The translations under genes were made by a program, and so were the position numbers. A stretch of DNA of 64,000 bases from Enterobacteriaceae bacterium RIT714. GTDB lineage: Bacteria > Pseudomonadota > Gammaproteobacteria > Enterobacterales > Enterobacteriaceae. The DNA is taken from NCBI GenBank assembly GCA_009668015.1, contig WJYB01000016.1, positions 1 to 64,000 of the forward strand. The letters are read 5' to 3'. Shown piece by piece: positions 18,412 through 28,151 of the stretch. Numbering within the stretch: position 1 is the stretch's first letter; the number at the start of each line of letters is the position of its first letter. The notes under the pieces were generated by a model that was not told the origin of the DNA, ran no database searches, and saw only the letters and a program-made list of their open reading frames with translations.

Positions 18412-21400
18412 TGGATATCTCCCGCCAGTTTATCAACAACCCTATCCGCGTCTGGCTGACCATTCTTCTGCTGGGCGTCGGCGGCATTTTCGCCCTCCTG
18501 AATATCGGGCGGCTCGAAGATCCGGCCTTTACCATTAAAACCGCCGTGATTATCACCCACTACCCCGGAGCCTCGGCTCAGCAGGTGGAAGAGGAGGTCA
18601 CGCTTCCGGTCGAAAATGCGCTACAGCAGTTGCCCTATCTCGACAACGTCAGCTCTATCTCATCAAATGGCCTGTCACAAATTACCGTTAATATCGCCTC
18701 GCGCTATCACTCAGACGACCTGCCGCAAATCTGGGATGAGCTGCGTCGTCGGGTCGATGATGCTTCCCGCCAGTTTCCGCCGGGCGTCGTGACGCCGTTC
18801 GTTAATGACGATTTTGGTGATGTATTTGGTTTCTTCTTTGCAATCTCCGGCAATGATTTTACCAACCCCGAACTCGCCCGGTACGCGGAGCAACTGCGCC
18901 GCGAGCTGGTGCTCATCCCGGGCGTGGGTAAAGTCGCCATTGGGGGAGCGATACCGCAGCAGATTAATATTGATATTTCGCTGCCCAAAATGGCCGCACG
19001 CGGTATTACGCTGACACAACTCTCCGCCCTGCTGAGCCGCGTGAATGTGGTATCAAACGCCGGGGAGATCGCCTCCGGCACCGAGTCGATTCGTCTGCAT
19101 CCAACGGGGGAATTTGACAATATTGATGAACTGGGCGATCTGATTATCACCCCTCACGGCGCGGCGGCAACCACGCGACTGCGTGATATCGCCACCCTGT
19201 CCCGCGGGCTGACTGAATCGCCTTCAGGCATCTATCACGCCAATGGTCGCCAGGCCGTGACGATGGGGGTGTCGTTTATTCCCGGCGTCAATGTCATTGA
19301 TGTCGGGCGCGCCTTAGAGGCGAAATTGCAGCAGATGTCGGCGGAAAAACCGGCCGGTATTCAGATAACGCTGTTTTACGATCAGGCTGCCGAGGTGGGT
19401 CAGTCGGTTAATGGCTTCATTATCAATTTCCTGATGGCGCTGGCGATTGTGATCGGCGTCCTGCTGATTTTTATGGGTATCCGCAGCGGGATCATTATCG
19501 CCTTATCACTGGCGCTGAATGTGTTAGGCACGCTCCTTATCATGTACCTGTGGGGGATTGAACTTCAGCGTATTTCGCTGGGAGCATTAATCATCGCGCT
19601 CAGTATGCTGGTGGATAACGCGATTGTGATCGTCGAAGGGGTGCTGATCGCCAGACAGCGCGGCTCAACGATGATGACGGCTATTAACTATGTGATTTCA
19701 CGCTCGGCGCTGCCGCTGCTGGGCGCAACGGTTATCGCAATCCTCGCCTTTGCCCCCATCGGCCTTTCTCAGGACTCGACCGGCGAATACTGTAAATCAC
19801 TGTTCCAGGTTCTATTGATTTCGCTGCTGTTGAGCTGGTTTTCTGCACTCACCCTTACCCCGGTGATGATTAAATGGTGGTTGTTTAAGGGGCAAAAAAC
19901 AGCCGAAGCGCCTGCGGATATCGATCCCTATGACAAACCCTTCTATCGAATCTATCAGTGCATTCTGAACGCTATTCTGCTGCGTAAAACAATCACTCTG
20001 ACGCTGATGGTCGCTCTGCTGGCGGCGGCAGTCTGGGGATTCGGTTCGGTACGGCAAAACTTTTTCCCCTCCTCAAACACGCCTATTTTCTTTGTCGACC
20101 TGTGGTTACCTTACGGCACGGATATTAGCCAAACCGAAAAAATGACCCGCGAAATTGAAAAAACCATTAATGGCCAGCCCGGCGTCGTCACCACGGTGTC
20201 CACGATTGGCCAGGGGAGCATGCGGTTTATTCTGACCTACAGCGGTCAGAGGCAATACAGTAACTATGCGCAAATCATGGTACGTATGGACGATCAGCGT
20301 AATATTGCCGCACTCACGCGCCACGTCGATGATTATATCGCCCGCCACTTTCCACAGATTAACGCCAGTACCAAACGGGTGATGTTTGGTCCTTCCGGCG
20401 ACAGTGCTATTGAAGTCCGTATCAAGGGCCCGGATCCTGACCAGTTACGGCTCATTGCCAGTCAGGTTGACGATATTCTTACCCGGGATCCGGCGACGGA
20501 CAGCGTAAGAAATGACTGGCAGAACCGCAGCAAAGTGATACGTCCACAATATTCTCCGTCGCTGGGCAGAGAGCTGGGGGTGGATAAACAAGATATTGAT
20601 AATGCGCTGGAGATGAATTTTTCCGGCAGTCGGGTTGGGTTATACCGCGAAGGGTCGGATCTCCTGCCCATCGTCGTCAGACCGCCTGAAAGCGAACGAC
20701 AGGATGCCAACCATCTCAATAACGTGCTGGTATGGAGCCAAAACCGCCAGCAGTACGTCCCGTTAAGCAACGTGGTGAGCGATTTCACGCTGGAATGGGA
20801 AGATCCCCTGATCCTGCGCCGGGACCGTAGCCGGGTGCTGACGGTTCAGACCGATCCCGATCCGTTGAGCCAGCAAACCTCAGGCGATATACTGGCGCGT
20901 GTTAAACCGCAAATTGATGCCCTGGCCCTGCCTCATGGTTATCGTATTGAATGGGGGGGCGATGCAGAAAGTTCCAGTGAAGCGCAGCAAGGTGTTTTTT
21001 CAACCCTTCCGATCGGTTATCTCGTGATGTTTATTATTACCATTCTGATGTTTAGCTCGCTAAAAAATGCGGTTGCGATCTGGCTGACGGTCCCCCTGGC
21101 CTTAATCGGCGTCACACCCGGCTTTTTGCTGACCGGGATCCCGTTCGGCTTTATGGCACTGATTGGGCTACTGAGCCTGAGCGGCATGCTTATCCGTAAC
21201 GGGATCGTACTGGTCGAAGAAATTGAACAACAGAAACAGCATAAAGAACAGCATCAGGCCATTGTCGATGCGGCAACGTCTCGTCTGCGCCCTATTTTGT
21301 TGACCGCCTTTACCACCGTGCTTGGCCTGGCGCCCCTGCTGCGCGATGTGTTCTTCCAGAGCATGGCGGTGGTGATCATGTTTGGGCTTGGCTTTGCCAC

Positions 21401-21473
21401 CCTCCTGACTCTGCTGGTGCTTCCCGTCATTTATGCCTGTTTCCACCGTACGCAGAGGATAGAGTCGCAATGA
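18411..21473 (+). CDS. RND-family efflux permease
   Basis: 1020 aa with the HAE/RND architecture: TM1, a large periplasmic loop, TM2-6 (LGALIIALSMLVDNAIVIVEG in TM4), a second periplasmic loop and TM7-12. The Asp in the VDNAIVIVE segment is the usual proton-relay position, although the classical DD pair appears as single D plus N. The N-terminus (NIGRLEDPAFTIKTAVI) is typical of the TriC/MexK-like branch rather than AcrB. Substrate unknown. It overlaps the acyltransferase gene by 4 nt. Confidence 0.9.
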   Translation: MDISRQFINNPIRVWLTILLLGVGGIFALLNIGRLEDPAFTIKTAVIITHYPGASAQQVEEEVTLPVENALQQLPYLDNVSSISSNGLSQITVNIASRYHSDDLPQIWDELRRRVDDASRQFPPGVVTPFVNDDFGDVFGFFFAISGNDFTNPELARYAEQLRRELVLIPGVGKVAIGGAIPQQINIDISLPKMAARGITLTQLSALLSRVNVVSNAGEIASGTESIRLHPTGEFDNIDELGDLIITPHGAAATTRLRDIATLSRGLTESPSGIYHANGRQAVTMGVSFIPGVNVIDVGRALEAKLQQMSAEKPAGIQITLFYDQAAEVGQSVNGFIINFLMALAIVIGVLLIFMGIRSGIIIALSLALNVLGTLLIMYLWGIELQRISLGALIIALSMLVDNAIVIVEGVLIARQRGSTMMTAINYVISRSALPLLGATVIAILAFAPIGLSQDSTGEYCKSLFQVLLISLLLSWFSALTLTPVMIKWWLFKGQKTAEAPADIDPYDKPFYRIYQCILNAILLRKTITLTLMVALLAAAVWGFGSVRQNFFPSSNTPIFFVDLWLPYGTDISQTEKMTREIEKTINGQPGVVTTVSTIGQGSMRFILTYSGQRQYSNYAQIMVRMDDQRNIAALTRHVDDYIARHFPQINASTKRVMFGPSGDSAIEVRIKGPDPDQLRLIASQVDDILTRDPATDSVRNDWQNRSKVIRPQYSPSLGRELGVDKQDIDNALEMNFSGSRVGLYREGSDLLPIVVRPPESERQDANHLNNVLVWSQNRQQYVPLSNVVSDFTLEWEDPLILRRDRSRVLTVQTDPDPLSQQTSGDILARVKPQIDALALPHGYRIEWGGDAESSSEAQQGVFSTLPIGYLVMFIITILMFSSLKNAVAIWLTVPLALIGVTPGFLLTGIPFGFMALIGLLSLSGMLIRNGIVLVEEIEQQKQHKEQHQAIVDAATSRLRPILLTAFTTVLGLAPLLRDVFFQSMAVVIMFGLGFATLLTLLVLPVIYACFHRTQRIESQ

Positions 21474-22435
21474 ATCCGACGGGATTGAATATTATTAAAA
21501 CGCTGGGATGCATGACGGCGGTAACATTTTTCACTATCTACAACACCTGGGATCGTTACGATTACGATTATCACTGGATCCTCGGTTTTCTGACCTTTAT
21601 TTCGACTATCGCCACCCCGCTGTTTTTCGTGGTTGCCGGTTATCTGGATGCGCAATCGCGGCATAGCGTTCGCTGGCAAATGAATAAGATAAAGGGCGTA
21701 GTGGTGGTATTTCTGTTCTGGATGACGGTCTATTATCTCTGGGAGCCCTATCAGCGCGGCTATTTAATCCAGCCGTGGTTCGTCTTTACCTTTATCGTGA
21801 TTTATACCTTCCACCCCCTCATCGAATGGTTGAACCAGCGGCGTAAACGCTTTTGCGGCGTTATTGCCGCCCTACTGCTTTTTTCCTACGGTTACGATTT
21901 GCTGGCAGCGCTGTGGCCCGAGAAGCATCTGCTCTCCCTGGCGCCGCAATACCGTCTCTGGACCTGGCTGCTGTTCTATTTGACCGGCCAACTCTTCTTC
22001 GACCCGCTGATTTCGGCCTGGATCAGTAAAGCGAAGGTGGTGAAAGCCGCGGTCGCGGCCATTCCGGTAATTTATCTGTTTACCTGGTTTTATGAGCAGC
22101 ACTTCTTTTTTGCGCTATTTAAGGCTGACCGAAATGCGTTCATTCTCACCGGCTCACAAATATATATTCTGATCGTGGCGCTGGTGATTGCCGCCAACGG
22201 TGTGCGTTTTCGCCGGAATATCGAATTGAAAGAGGCGATATTAGCCGCCGTGAGTAAGACGATGACCGGCGTATACATCCTGCATTATTCGGTTTTTCAT
22301 CTTCTCACGGCGCTGATTCCGGTGACGTCCCTCACCACCAAATTGCTGCTGATTGCATTGACGTTTGTCGCTTCAGTTTTGATTTCTATGCTGGCGCTGT
22401 CGCACTCTGTCGCCAAAAAAATCATCACCCTCTGA
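21470..22435 (+). CDS. Acyltransferase family 3 membrane protein
   Basis: 321 aa with about 10 TM helices and the Acyl_transf_3 pattern: an N-terminal helix followed by TPLFFVVAGYLDAQ and a C-terminal TGVYILHYSVFHLL. The usual first-helix catalytic His is not obvious (N-terminus NIIKTLGCMTAVTFFTIYNTW), so activity is uncertain. It is the last gene of the RND operon (ATGA overlap), an odd pairing. It converges on pagP with only 6 bp between. Confidence 0.72.
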   Translation: MNPTGLNIIKTLGCMTAVTFFTIYNTWDRYDYDYHWILGFLTFISTIATPLFFVVAGYLDAQSRHSVRWQMNKIKGVVVVFLFWMTVYYLWEPYQRGYLIQPWFVFTFIVIYTFHPLIEWLNQRRKRFCGVIAALLLFSYGYDLLAALWPEKHLLSLAPQYRLWTWLLFYLTGQLFFDPLISAWISKAKVVKAAVAAIPVIYLFTWFYEQHFFFALFKADRNAFILTGSQIYILIVALVIAANGVRFRRNIELKEAILAAVSKTMTGVYILHYSVFHLLTALIPVTSLTTKLLLIALTFVASVLISMLALSHSVAKKIITL

Positions 22436-22441
22436 CGGTGA

Positions 22442-23017
22442 CTAAAACCCGTAGCGCAGCCAGGCAAACAGCACGTTACCGTTGTTGTAGGTTCCAGGAA
22501 TCCAGGTGAACTGGACGTTGAGACGTTTATACCCCGCCGAGAAGAGCGGCAAAATAATGGGCAGCGGAACGTAGTTAGCAAAATCCTTTCGCGCGGTGAC
22601 CCCTGCCGTCAGGCCGAGTCCCAGACGGAAATCACGGGCATTATCGAGATACCAGCCCTTCTCCCACCCGTAACCTGCAATAGGTTGCCATTCGTTATGC
22701 GAATCTTTAAACATCATGGCGTAAAGCGCACTCCAGTTGCCCTCTTCGTTATAACGGGAGATGCCAAAGCCGCCGCCCCAGGGCATTTCGTTGTAATGAT
22801 CCGTTTTCTCTTTGTCGTACATAAAGCGCGCATGCCAGCTCAAAAACGGCAGGTAAAGATCGTAATTTTGTGGCGCGTTCCACGTCCCGGAGATATCGGT
22901 GGTCAGTTCGCCCCACCAGCGAGTGATCCGCTGCTCTCCATACACGCCGGGTTCGGCATGCAGGGGAAGCGCCAGCCACGCCATAACAATGAGTAAAGCA
23001 ATCCGCAGTTGTTGCAT
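22442..23017 (-). CDS. pagP: PagP, lipid A palmitoyltransferase
   Basis: 191 aa from ATG 23017 ([11 protein letters not shown]), with GGAGG 8 nt upstream. A signal peptide is cleaved near LPLHA-EP; an amphipathic helix ([17 protein letters not shown]) and an eight-stranded outer-membrane barrel ending in aromatic F (LFAWLRYGF) follow. Active-site His in [17 protein letters not shown] is present with the following D. It transfers palmitate from phospholipid to lipid A, which protects against cationic peptides. In E. coli pagP lies elsewhere (near crcB/cspE), so either this is a relocated gene or the locus differs. Confidence 0.92.
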   Translation of the reverse strand: MQQLRIALLIVMAWLALPLHAEPGVYGEQRITRWWGELTTDISGTWNAPQNYDLYLPFLSWHARFMYDKEKTDHYNEMPWGGGFGISRYNEEGNWSALYAMMFKDSHNEWQPIAGYGWEKGWYLDNARDFRLGLGLTAGVTARKDFANYVPLPIILPLFSAGYKRLNVQFTWIPGTYNNGNVLFAWLRYGF

Positions 23018-23273
23018 CGTGAAATCCTCCGCCTTCGCATTCTGCGATAAGTAATACTGTAAACCATCCGCTGGTTGTCGGCGGAAAGCTGAAGAGAATA
23101 CCGCGCGATATCTCATTCCCACGATCGGCAATTTTTACCGCGCCGACAAAATAAAATCGTTTTCTCCTGCCGCCTGTCGGGGTAGTCTCATTCTTGTCGT
23201 CAATATGACGGTGCTATGTGAGTAACCTTTTTCAAATTCTAATAATTAAAAATTGGTACAGACAGGACTACAA

Positions 23274-24587
23274 ATGGACTCCACCCTCATCTCCGAACGC
23301 ACCACCGGGGAGATCCCTTCTCTTCATCGCGCACGACGCGCGGCCCTGGGTAGTTTTGCGGGCGCCGTTGTCGACTGGTATGACTTTTTGCTCTACGGGA
23401 TCACCGCCGCGCTGGTATTTAATCGCGAATTTTTCCCTCAGATTAGCCCCGCAATGGGCACGCTGGCGGCCTTTGCGACCTTTGGCGTCGGCTTCCTGTT
23501 TCGTCCGCTGGGCGGCATTATCTTTGGCCATTTCGGCGATAAGCTTGGCCGCAAACGGATGTTAATGCTCACCGTATGGATGATGGGGATCGCCACCGCA
23601 CTTATCGGAATTTTACCCTCGTTCGCCACTATTGGCTGGTGGGCGCCGGTCTTGCTGGTAACGCTTCGCGCCATTCAGGGGTTTGCCGTTGGCGGAGAAT
23701 GGGGCGGCGCGGCGTTGCTGTCCGTTGAAAGCGCCCCGAAAAATAAAAAAGCGTTCTACAGTAGCGGCGTGCAGGTGGGTTACGGCGTTGGCCTGTTACT
23801 CTCCACCGGGCTGGTATCGCTGATTAGCCAACTGACGACCGACGAGCAGTTCCTGAGCTGGGGCTGGCGTATTCCGTTTCTGTTCAGCATCGTGCTGGTT
23901 CTGGCCGCGCTGTGGGTGCGAAACGGGATGGAAGAGTCCACCGAATTTGAACAGCAGCAGCAAGAAAAGCCGCAGGCAAAAAGACGTCTGCCGGTGATGG
24001 AAGCGTTGGTTCGCCATCCCGGCGCATTTCTGAAAATTATCGGCCTGCGCCTGTGCGAGCTGCTGACTATGTATATCGTCACCGCCTTCGCCCTGAATTA
24101 TTCCACCCAGAACCTCGGCCTGCCGCGTGAGCTTTTTCTGAATATTGGCCTGCTGGTCGGCGGAATAAGCTGTCTGACCATCCCGTGTTTTGCCTGGCTG
24201 GCCGATCGCTTTGGCCGCCGCCGCATCTACATCACCGGAGCGCTCATCGGTACGCTGAGCGCCTGGCCGTTCTTTATGGCCCTTGAGGCCCAGTCGATCG
24301 TCTGGATTGTTTTCTTCGCCATCATGCTGGCAAATATCGCCCATGACATGGTGGTCTGCGTTCAACAGCCCATGTTTACCGGTATGTTTGGGGCCAGCTA
24401 TCGCTATAGCGGTGCAGGCGTTGGCTACCAGGTGGCAAGCGTAGTGGGCGGTGGATTTACCCCGTTTATTGCCGCAGCGTTAGTCACCCTCTCCGGCGGA
24501 GACTGGCATAGCGTGGCGATTTATCTGCTGGCGGGCTGCCTGATCTCGGCGGCGACGGCGCTGCTGATGAAAGACACACAGGCCTGA
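23274..24587 (+). CDS. shiA: ShiA, shikimate transporter (MFS)
   Basis: 437 aa from ATG 23274 (MDSTLIS), matching the start and length of E. coli ShiA (438 aa); an upstream in-frame start at 23253 is not supported by homology. Twelve TM MHS-family MFS protein with the loop 2-3 motif GDKLGRKRMLMLT and the loop 8-9 repeat LADRFGRRRIY. Proton-coupled uptake of shikimate and dehydroshikimate. Next to amn, as in E. coli. Confidence 0.95.
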   Translation: MDSTLISERTTGEIPSLHRARRAALGSFAGAVVDWYDFLLYGITAALVFNREFFPQISPAMGTLAAFATFGVGFLFRPLGGIIFGHFGDKLGRKRMLMLTVWMMGIATALIGILPSFATIGWWAPVLLVTLRAIQGFAVGGEWGGAALLSVESAPKNKKAFYSSGVQVGYGVGLLLSTGLVSLISQLTTDEQFLSWGWRIPFLFSIVLVLAALWVRNGMEESTEFEQQQQEKPQAKRRLPVMEALVRHPGAFLKIIGLRLCELLTMYIVTAFALNYSTQNLGLPRELFLNIGLLVGGISCLTIPCFAWLADRFGRRRIYITGALIGTLSAWPFFMALEAQSIVWIVFFAIMLANIAHDMVVCVQQPMFTGMFGASYRYSGAGVGYQVASVVGGGFTPFIAAALVTLSGGDWHSVAIYLLAGCLISAATALLMKDTQA

Positions 24588-24662
24588 TGTCCTGACTTTT
24601 TTTTTACATATGTGTGACATACTATCGAGTGAGTCGCACATCTGTGGATCAAGGAGACAGAC

Positions 24663-26117
24663 ATGAATAATAAGGGTTCCAGCCTGACACCGGCTCAGGC
24701 ACTGGACAAACTCGAGGCGCTATACGAACAATCCGTTACGGCCCTGCGCAGCGCCATTAGCGAGTATATTGAGAACGGGACACTTCCCGATGAAAAGGCC
24801 CGATTCGACGGCCTTTTTGTTTATCCCTCGCTTTCGGTGACGTGGGACGGTGGGACGACCAATACGCCAAAAACCCGCGCCTATGCCCGTTTCACCCATT
24901 CAGGATGTTACTCCACCACCATCACCCGCCCTTCTCTGTTTCGCCCTTATCTTGAAGAACAACTGACGCTGCTTTATCAGGATTATGACGCGCACATCGC
25001 CGTTGAGCCGTCGATGCATGAGATCCCTTATCCTTACGTTATTGATGGCTCGGCGTTGACTCTCGACCGCTCCATGAGCGCTGGTTTGACGCGCCACTTC
25101 CCGACCACCGAGCTCTCGCAGATTGGCGATGAAACGGCGGATGGTATTTACCATCCCGCCGAGTTTTCTCCGCTGTCGCACTTTGATGCGCGTCGCGTTG
25201 ATTTCTCGCTGGCCCGTCTGCGTCACTACACCGGGACACCGGCTGAACATTTCCAGCCCTTTGTTCTGTTCACCAACTATACCCGCTATGTTGACGAGTT
25301 TGTCCGCTGGGGCTGCAGCCAGATCCTGGATCCGGATAGTCCGTATGTGGCGCTCTCCTGCGCGGGAGGGATCTGGATCACCGCCGAGACCGAAGCGCCT
25401 GAAATGGCTATTTCCGACCTGGCCTGGAAAAAACATCAGATGCCGGCCTGGCACCTGATCACCGCCGACGGCCAGGGGATCACCCTGATTAACATTGGCG
25501 TTGGCCCGTCGAATGCGAAAACGATATGCGACCATCTTGCGGTGCTGCGCCCGGACGTGTGGTTAATGATCGGCCACTGCGGCGGCCTGCGTGAAAGCCA
25601 GCTGATTGGCGACTACGTGCTGGCGCATGCCTACCTGCGTGACGACCACGTTCTTGATGCGGTTTTACCTCCGGACATCCCGATTCCAAGCATCGCCGAA
25701 GTACAGCGCGCGCTGTATGACGCCACAAAAGAGGTGAGCGGCATGCCGGGTGAAGAGGTTAAACAGCGCCTGCGCACCGGTACGGTCGTGACCACGGACG
25801 ACCGTAACTGGGAGCTGCGCTACTCCGCCTCGGCCCTGCGCTTTAACTTAAGCCGCGCGGTGGCTATTGATATGGAAAGTGCCACCATCGCCGCTCAGGG
25901 CTATCGCTTCCGCGTCCCTTACGGCACTTTGCTGTGCGTCTCCGATAAGCCGCTTCATGGCGAAATTAAACTGCCGGGTCAGGCCAACCGTTTTTACGAG
26001 GGCGCGATTTCCGAGCATCTGCAAATTGGCATTCGCGCGATTGATCGTCTGCGCGCCGAGGGCGACAAGCTGCATTCACGCAAATTGCGTACCTTCAACG
26101 AGCCGCCGTTCCGCTAA
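24663..26117 (+). CDS. amn: AMP nucleosidase
   Basis: 484 aa, the length of E. coli Amn. It hydrolyses AMP to adenine and ribose 5-phosphate. The N-terminal regulatory domain (to about 180) precedes a nucleoside-phosphorylase-like catalytic domain (IGHCGGLRES, AIDMESATIAAQGYRFRVPYGTLLC, the ME(S/T) and D of the PNP/UDP fold). AAGGAG ribosome site at 24652. E. coli amn is under PhoB; I could not define a clear Pho box here. Confidence 0.96.
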   Translation: MNNKGSSLTPAQALDKLEALYEQSVTALRSAISEYIENGTLPDEKARFDGLFVYPSLSVTWDGGTTNTPKTRAYARFTHSGCYSTTITRPSLFRPYLEEQLTLLYQDYDAHIAVEPSMHEIPYPYVIDGSALTLDRSMSAGLTRHFPTTELSQIGDETADGIYHPAEFSPLSHFDARRVDFSLARLRHYTGTPAEHFQPFVLFTNYTRYVDEFVRWGCSQILDPDSPYVALSCAGGIWITAETEAPEMAISDLAWKKHQMPAWHLITADGQGITLINIGVGPSNAKTICDHLAVLRPDVWLMIGHCGGLRESQLIGDYVLAHAYLRDDHVLDAVLPPDIPIPSIAEVQRALYDATKEVSGMPGEEVKQRLRTGTVVTTDDRNWELRYSASALRFNLSRAVAIDMESATIAAQGYRFRVPYGTLLCVSDKPLHGEIKLPGQANRFYEGAISEHLQIGIRAIDRLRAEGDKLHSRKLRTFNEPPFR

Positions 26118-26135
26118 AAATAAAAGGGAAAAACC

Positions 26136-27911
26136 ATGGAAACCCCATCACCGCTCTCTGCGCTTCGCCAGTGGCTACAGGAAAATCACCTCGACGGCAT
26201 GATCGTGCCGCGCACCGATGCGTGGCAAAGCGAATACTGTGCACCGTACGATAATAAGCTGGCCTGGCTGACCGGTTTTGACGGCTCTGCGGGGCTGGCG
26301 CTGGTGTTAAAGGATCGCGCGCTGTTGTTCGTCGATGGCCGTTATCAGGTGCAGGCCCGCATGCAGGTCAATATGGATGATTTTGAGATCCATCATCTGC
26401 ACAATGAACCGCTGGCAGAGTGGCTCGCAAGCCACCTGGACACCAACAGCCGCATTGCGTTTGATGCCCTGCTGATGACGCGCACGGAATATCAGCAGCT
26501 CTCCACTACGCCCGTTGAATTCGTTCCCCTTAAAGTTTCCCCTTTCGACACGCTGTGGACAGACCGTCCCGCAGCCCCTGCCGGGCTGATTCGTGAGATG
26601 CCCGTGGAGGTGAGTGGCGAGAGCAGCGCCCATAAACGCCAGCGCGTGGCTGAGATGCTGGCCGCAGAAGGCGCAGATTATCTGGCTGTAACCCTGCCGG
26701 ATAATATCGCCTGGCTGCTCAATGTGCGCGGTTCAGACATTCCGACAAGCCCGGTTCCGCTCTCTTTTGCGTTGCTGAGCCGTCAGGGTGAGCTGGAGTG
26801 GTTTGTTAACGGCGATAAACTCCGCGAACTGCCCGCCTCCGCTCTGGAAAGGCTGGTGATCTCTCCTGAGGACGATTTTGTGCGACGCTGCCAGCAGCGG
26901 AGTGAAGGCAAACGCGTCTGGGTGGATGCCGACTCAGCGCCGGTCGCGCTGCACTTTGCTATCGAGCCGCAGGGCGAAATCATCTGGAAGGCCGACCCCA
27001 TTACCCTGCTGAAGGCGCATAAAAACGCCGTCGAGCTGGCTGGATATCGTGAGAGCCATCATTATGACGGCGCTGCCTGGGTTAATTTTCTCGCCTGGCT
27101 GTCGCATGAGGTTCCCCAGCGCGAAGCGGCCGGCCAGCCGCTGACGGAGCTGGAAGCTCAGGCGCAGCAGCTCATTTTCCGCCAGCAACAGCCTGGGTTT
27201 ATCGAGCAGAGCTTTGACACCATTTCTGCCGCCGCCAGTAATGCGGCGATGTGCCATTACCACTCAAGCGAAGCCACGAACAGGGCGTTGACCAGCGCTC
27301 ACTTTTATCTGAATGATTCTGGTGGCCAGTATCACAACGGAACCACCGATGCGACCCGAACCCTGGCATACGGCAAGCTGGATGCGCAGCAGCGGTTGCA
27401 CTACACCGCCGTGCTGAAAGGCTTTTTAGCCCTGATCACACTGCAATTCCCGTCTGGCAGCCAGGGGCATCAGCTGGATGCGTTTGCCCGCCGTCCGCTG
27501 TGGGAGCTGGGGCTGGATTACGATCACGGGACAGGCCATGGCGTCGGCCATCAGTTGCTGATCCACGAAAATCCGCATCGCATCGCGAAGAAGGTGAACC
27601 CATGGCCTCTGGTGGCGGGAAACATCATTACGATCGAGCCGGGCTATTATCAGGCACAGAGCCACGGTATTCGCATTGAAAATCAGGTGGAAATTGTGGA
27701 TAGCCAGCCTGGGTTCTGCAAATTTGCTTCGCTGACCCTGATCCCGATTGATTTAAGTCAGGTAGAAATGCAGTTGCTGAGCGATCGGGAAAAACAGTGG
27801 CTGGACGATTATCATCAGCAGGTGAGAGAAGCCCTGTCGCCACTGGTGAGCAGCGACGCGCGGCCCTGGCTGTTTGCAGCCACCGCCCCGATTCGGGTGC
27901 AGGCAGGATAA
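26136..27911 (+). CDS. Large M24 aminopeptidase P (Xaa-Pro aminopeptidase)
   Basis: 591 aa, the long APP1-like form with two N-terminal creatinase-like domains (~1-290) and the pita-bread M24 domain. All metal ligands are visible: Asp in LNDSGGQY, Asp in NGTTDATRT, His in GTGHGVGHQLLIHENPH, Glu in IEPGYYQ and Glu in GIRIENQVE. It cleaves an N-terminal residue before proline. It follows amn by 18 bp, with AAAGGGAA as ribosome site, so it may be cotranscribed. This gene is not at this place in E. coli K-12 (where yeeN lies). Confidence 0.9.
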   Translation: METPSPLSALRQWLQENHLDGMIVPRTDAWQSEYCAPYDNKLAWLTGFDGSAGLALVLKDRALLFVDGRYQVQARMQVNMDDFEIHHLHNEPLAEWLASHLDTNSRIAFDALLMTRTEYQQLSTTPVEFVPLKVSPFDTLWTDRPAAPAGLIREMPVEVSGESSAHKRQRVAEMLAAEGADYLAVTLPDNIAWLLNVRGSDIPTSPVPLSFALLSRQGELEWFVNGDKLRELPASALERLVISPEDDFVRRCQQRSEGKRVWVDADSAPVALHFAIEPQGEIIWKADPITLLKAHKNAVELAGYRESHHYDGAAWVNFLAWLSHEVPQREAAGQPLTELEAQAQQLIFRQQQPGFIEQSFDTISAAASNAAMCHYHSSEATNRALTSAHFYLNDSGGQYHNGTTDATRTLAYGKLDAQQRLHYTAVLKGFLALITLQFPSGSQGHQLDAFARRPLWELGLDYDHGTGHGVGHQLLIHENPHRIAKKVNPWPLVAGNIITIEPGYYQAQSHGIRIENQVEIVDSQPGFCKFASLTLIPIDLSQVEMQLLSDREKQWLDDYHQQVREALSPLVSSDARPWLFAATAPIRVQAG

Positions 27912-27961
27912 AATACACATGCCGGGGAACTCGCCCGGCTTTTCACCTGACGCAGAAAAGC

Positions 27962-27989
27962 AAAAAGCCTGCTTTAAAAGCAGGCTTTT
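27962..27989 (-). terminator. Terminator of the third tRNA-Asn
   Basis: AAAAAGCCTGC / GCAGGCTTTT hairpin downstream of the minus-strand tRNA; with T runs on both strands it can also end amn/aminopeptidase transcription. Confidence 0.8.
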
Positions 27990-27995
27990 CAAATT

Positions 27996-28071
27996 TGGCT
28001 CCTCTGACTGGACTCGAACCAGTGACATACGGATTAACAGTCCGCCGTTCTACCGACTGAACTACAGAGGA
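27996..28071 (-). tRNA. asnW: tRNA-Asn (GTT)
   Basis: The reverse complement is identical to the other three copies, including CCA. Orientation and position before yeeO match asnW of E. coli. Confidence 0.95.
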
Positions 28072-28089
28072 ATCGTGTGAACGGGGCGC

Positions 28090-28118
28090 ATATTATCGAC
28101 GCCACCCGCCGTTGTCAA
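28090..28118 (-). promoter_or_regulatory. Promoter of the third tRNA-Asn
   Basis: Minus-strand TTGACA (28113-28118) and TAATAT (28090-28095) with 17-bp spacing and the same GCGCCCC discriminator as the copy at 13483. Confidence 0.8.
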
Positions 28119-28151
28119 AGACTGAATGCGCAAAACGGATCGTTTGCCGAT

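Noticed and set aside
24590..24662. Pho box for amn
   Set aside because: The TGTGACAT...AGTCGCAC segment is loosely Pho-like but does not give two clear 7-bp repeats at the right spacing.
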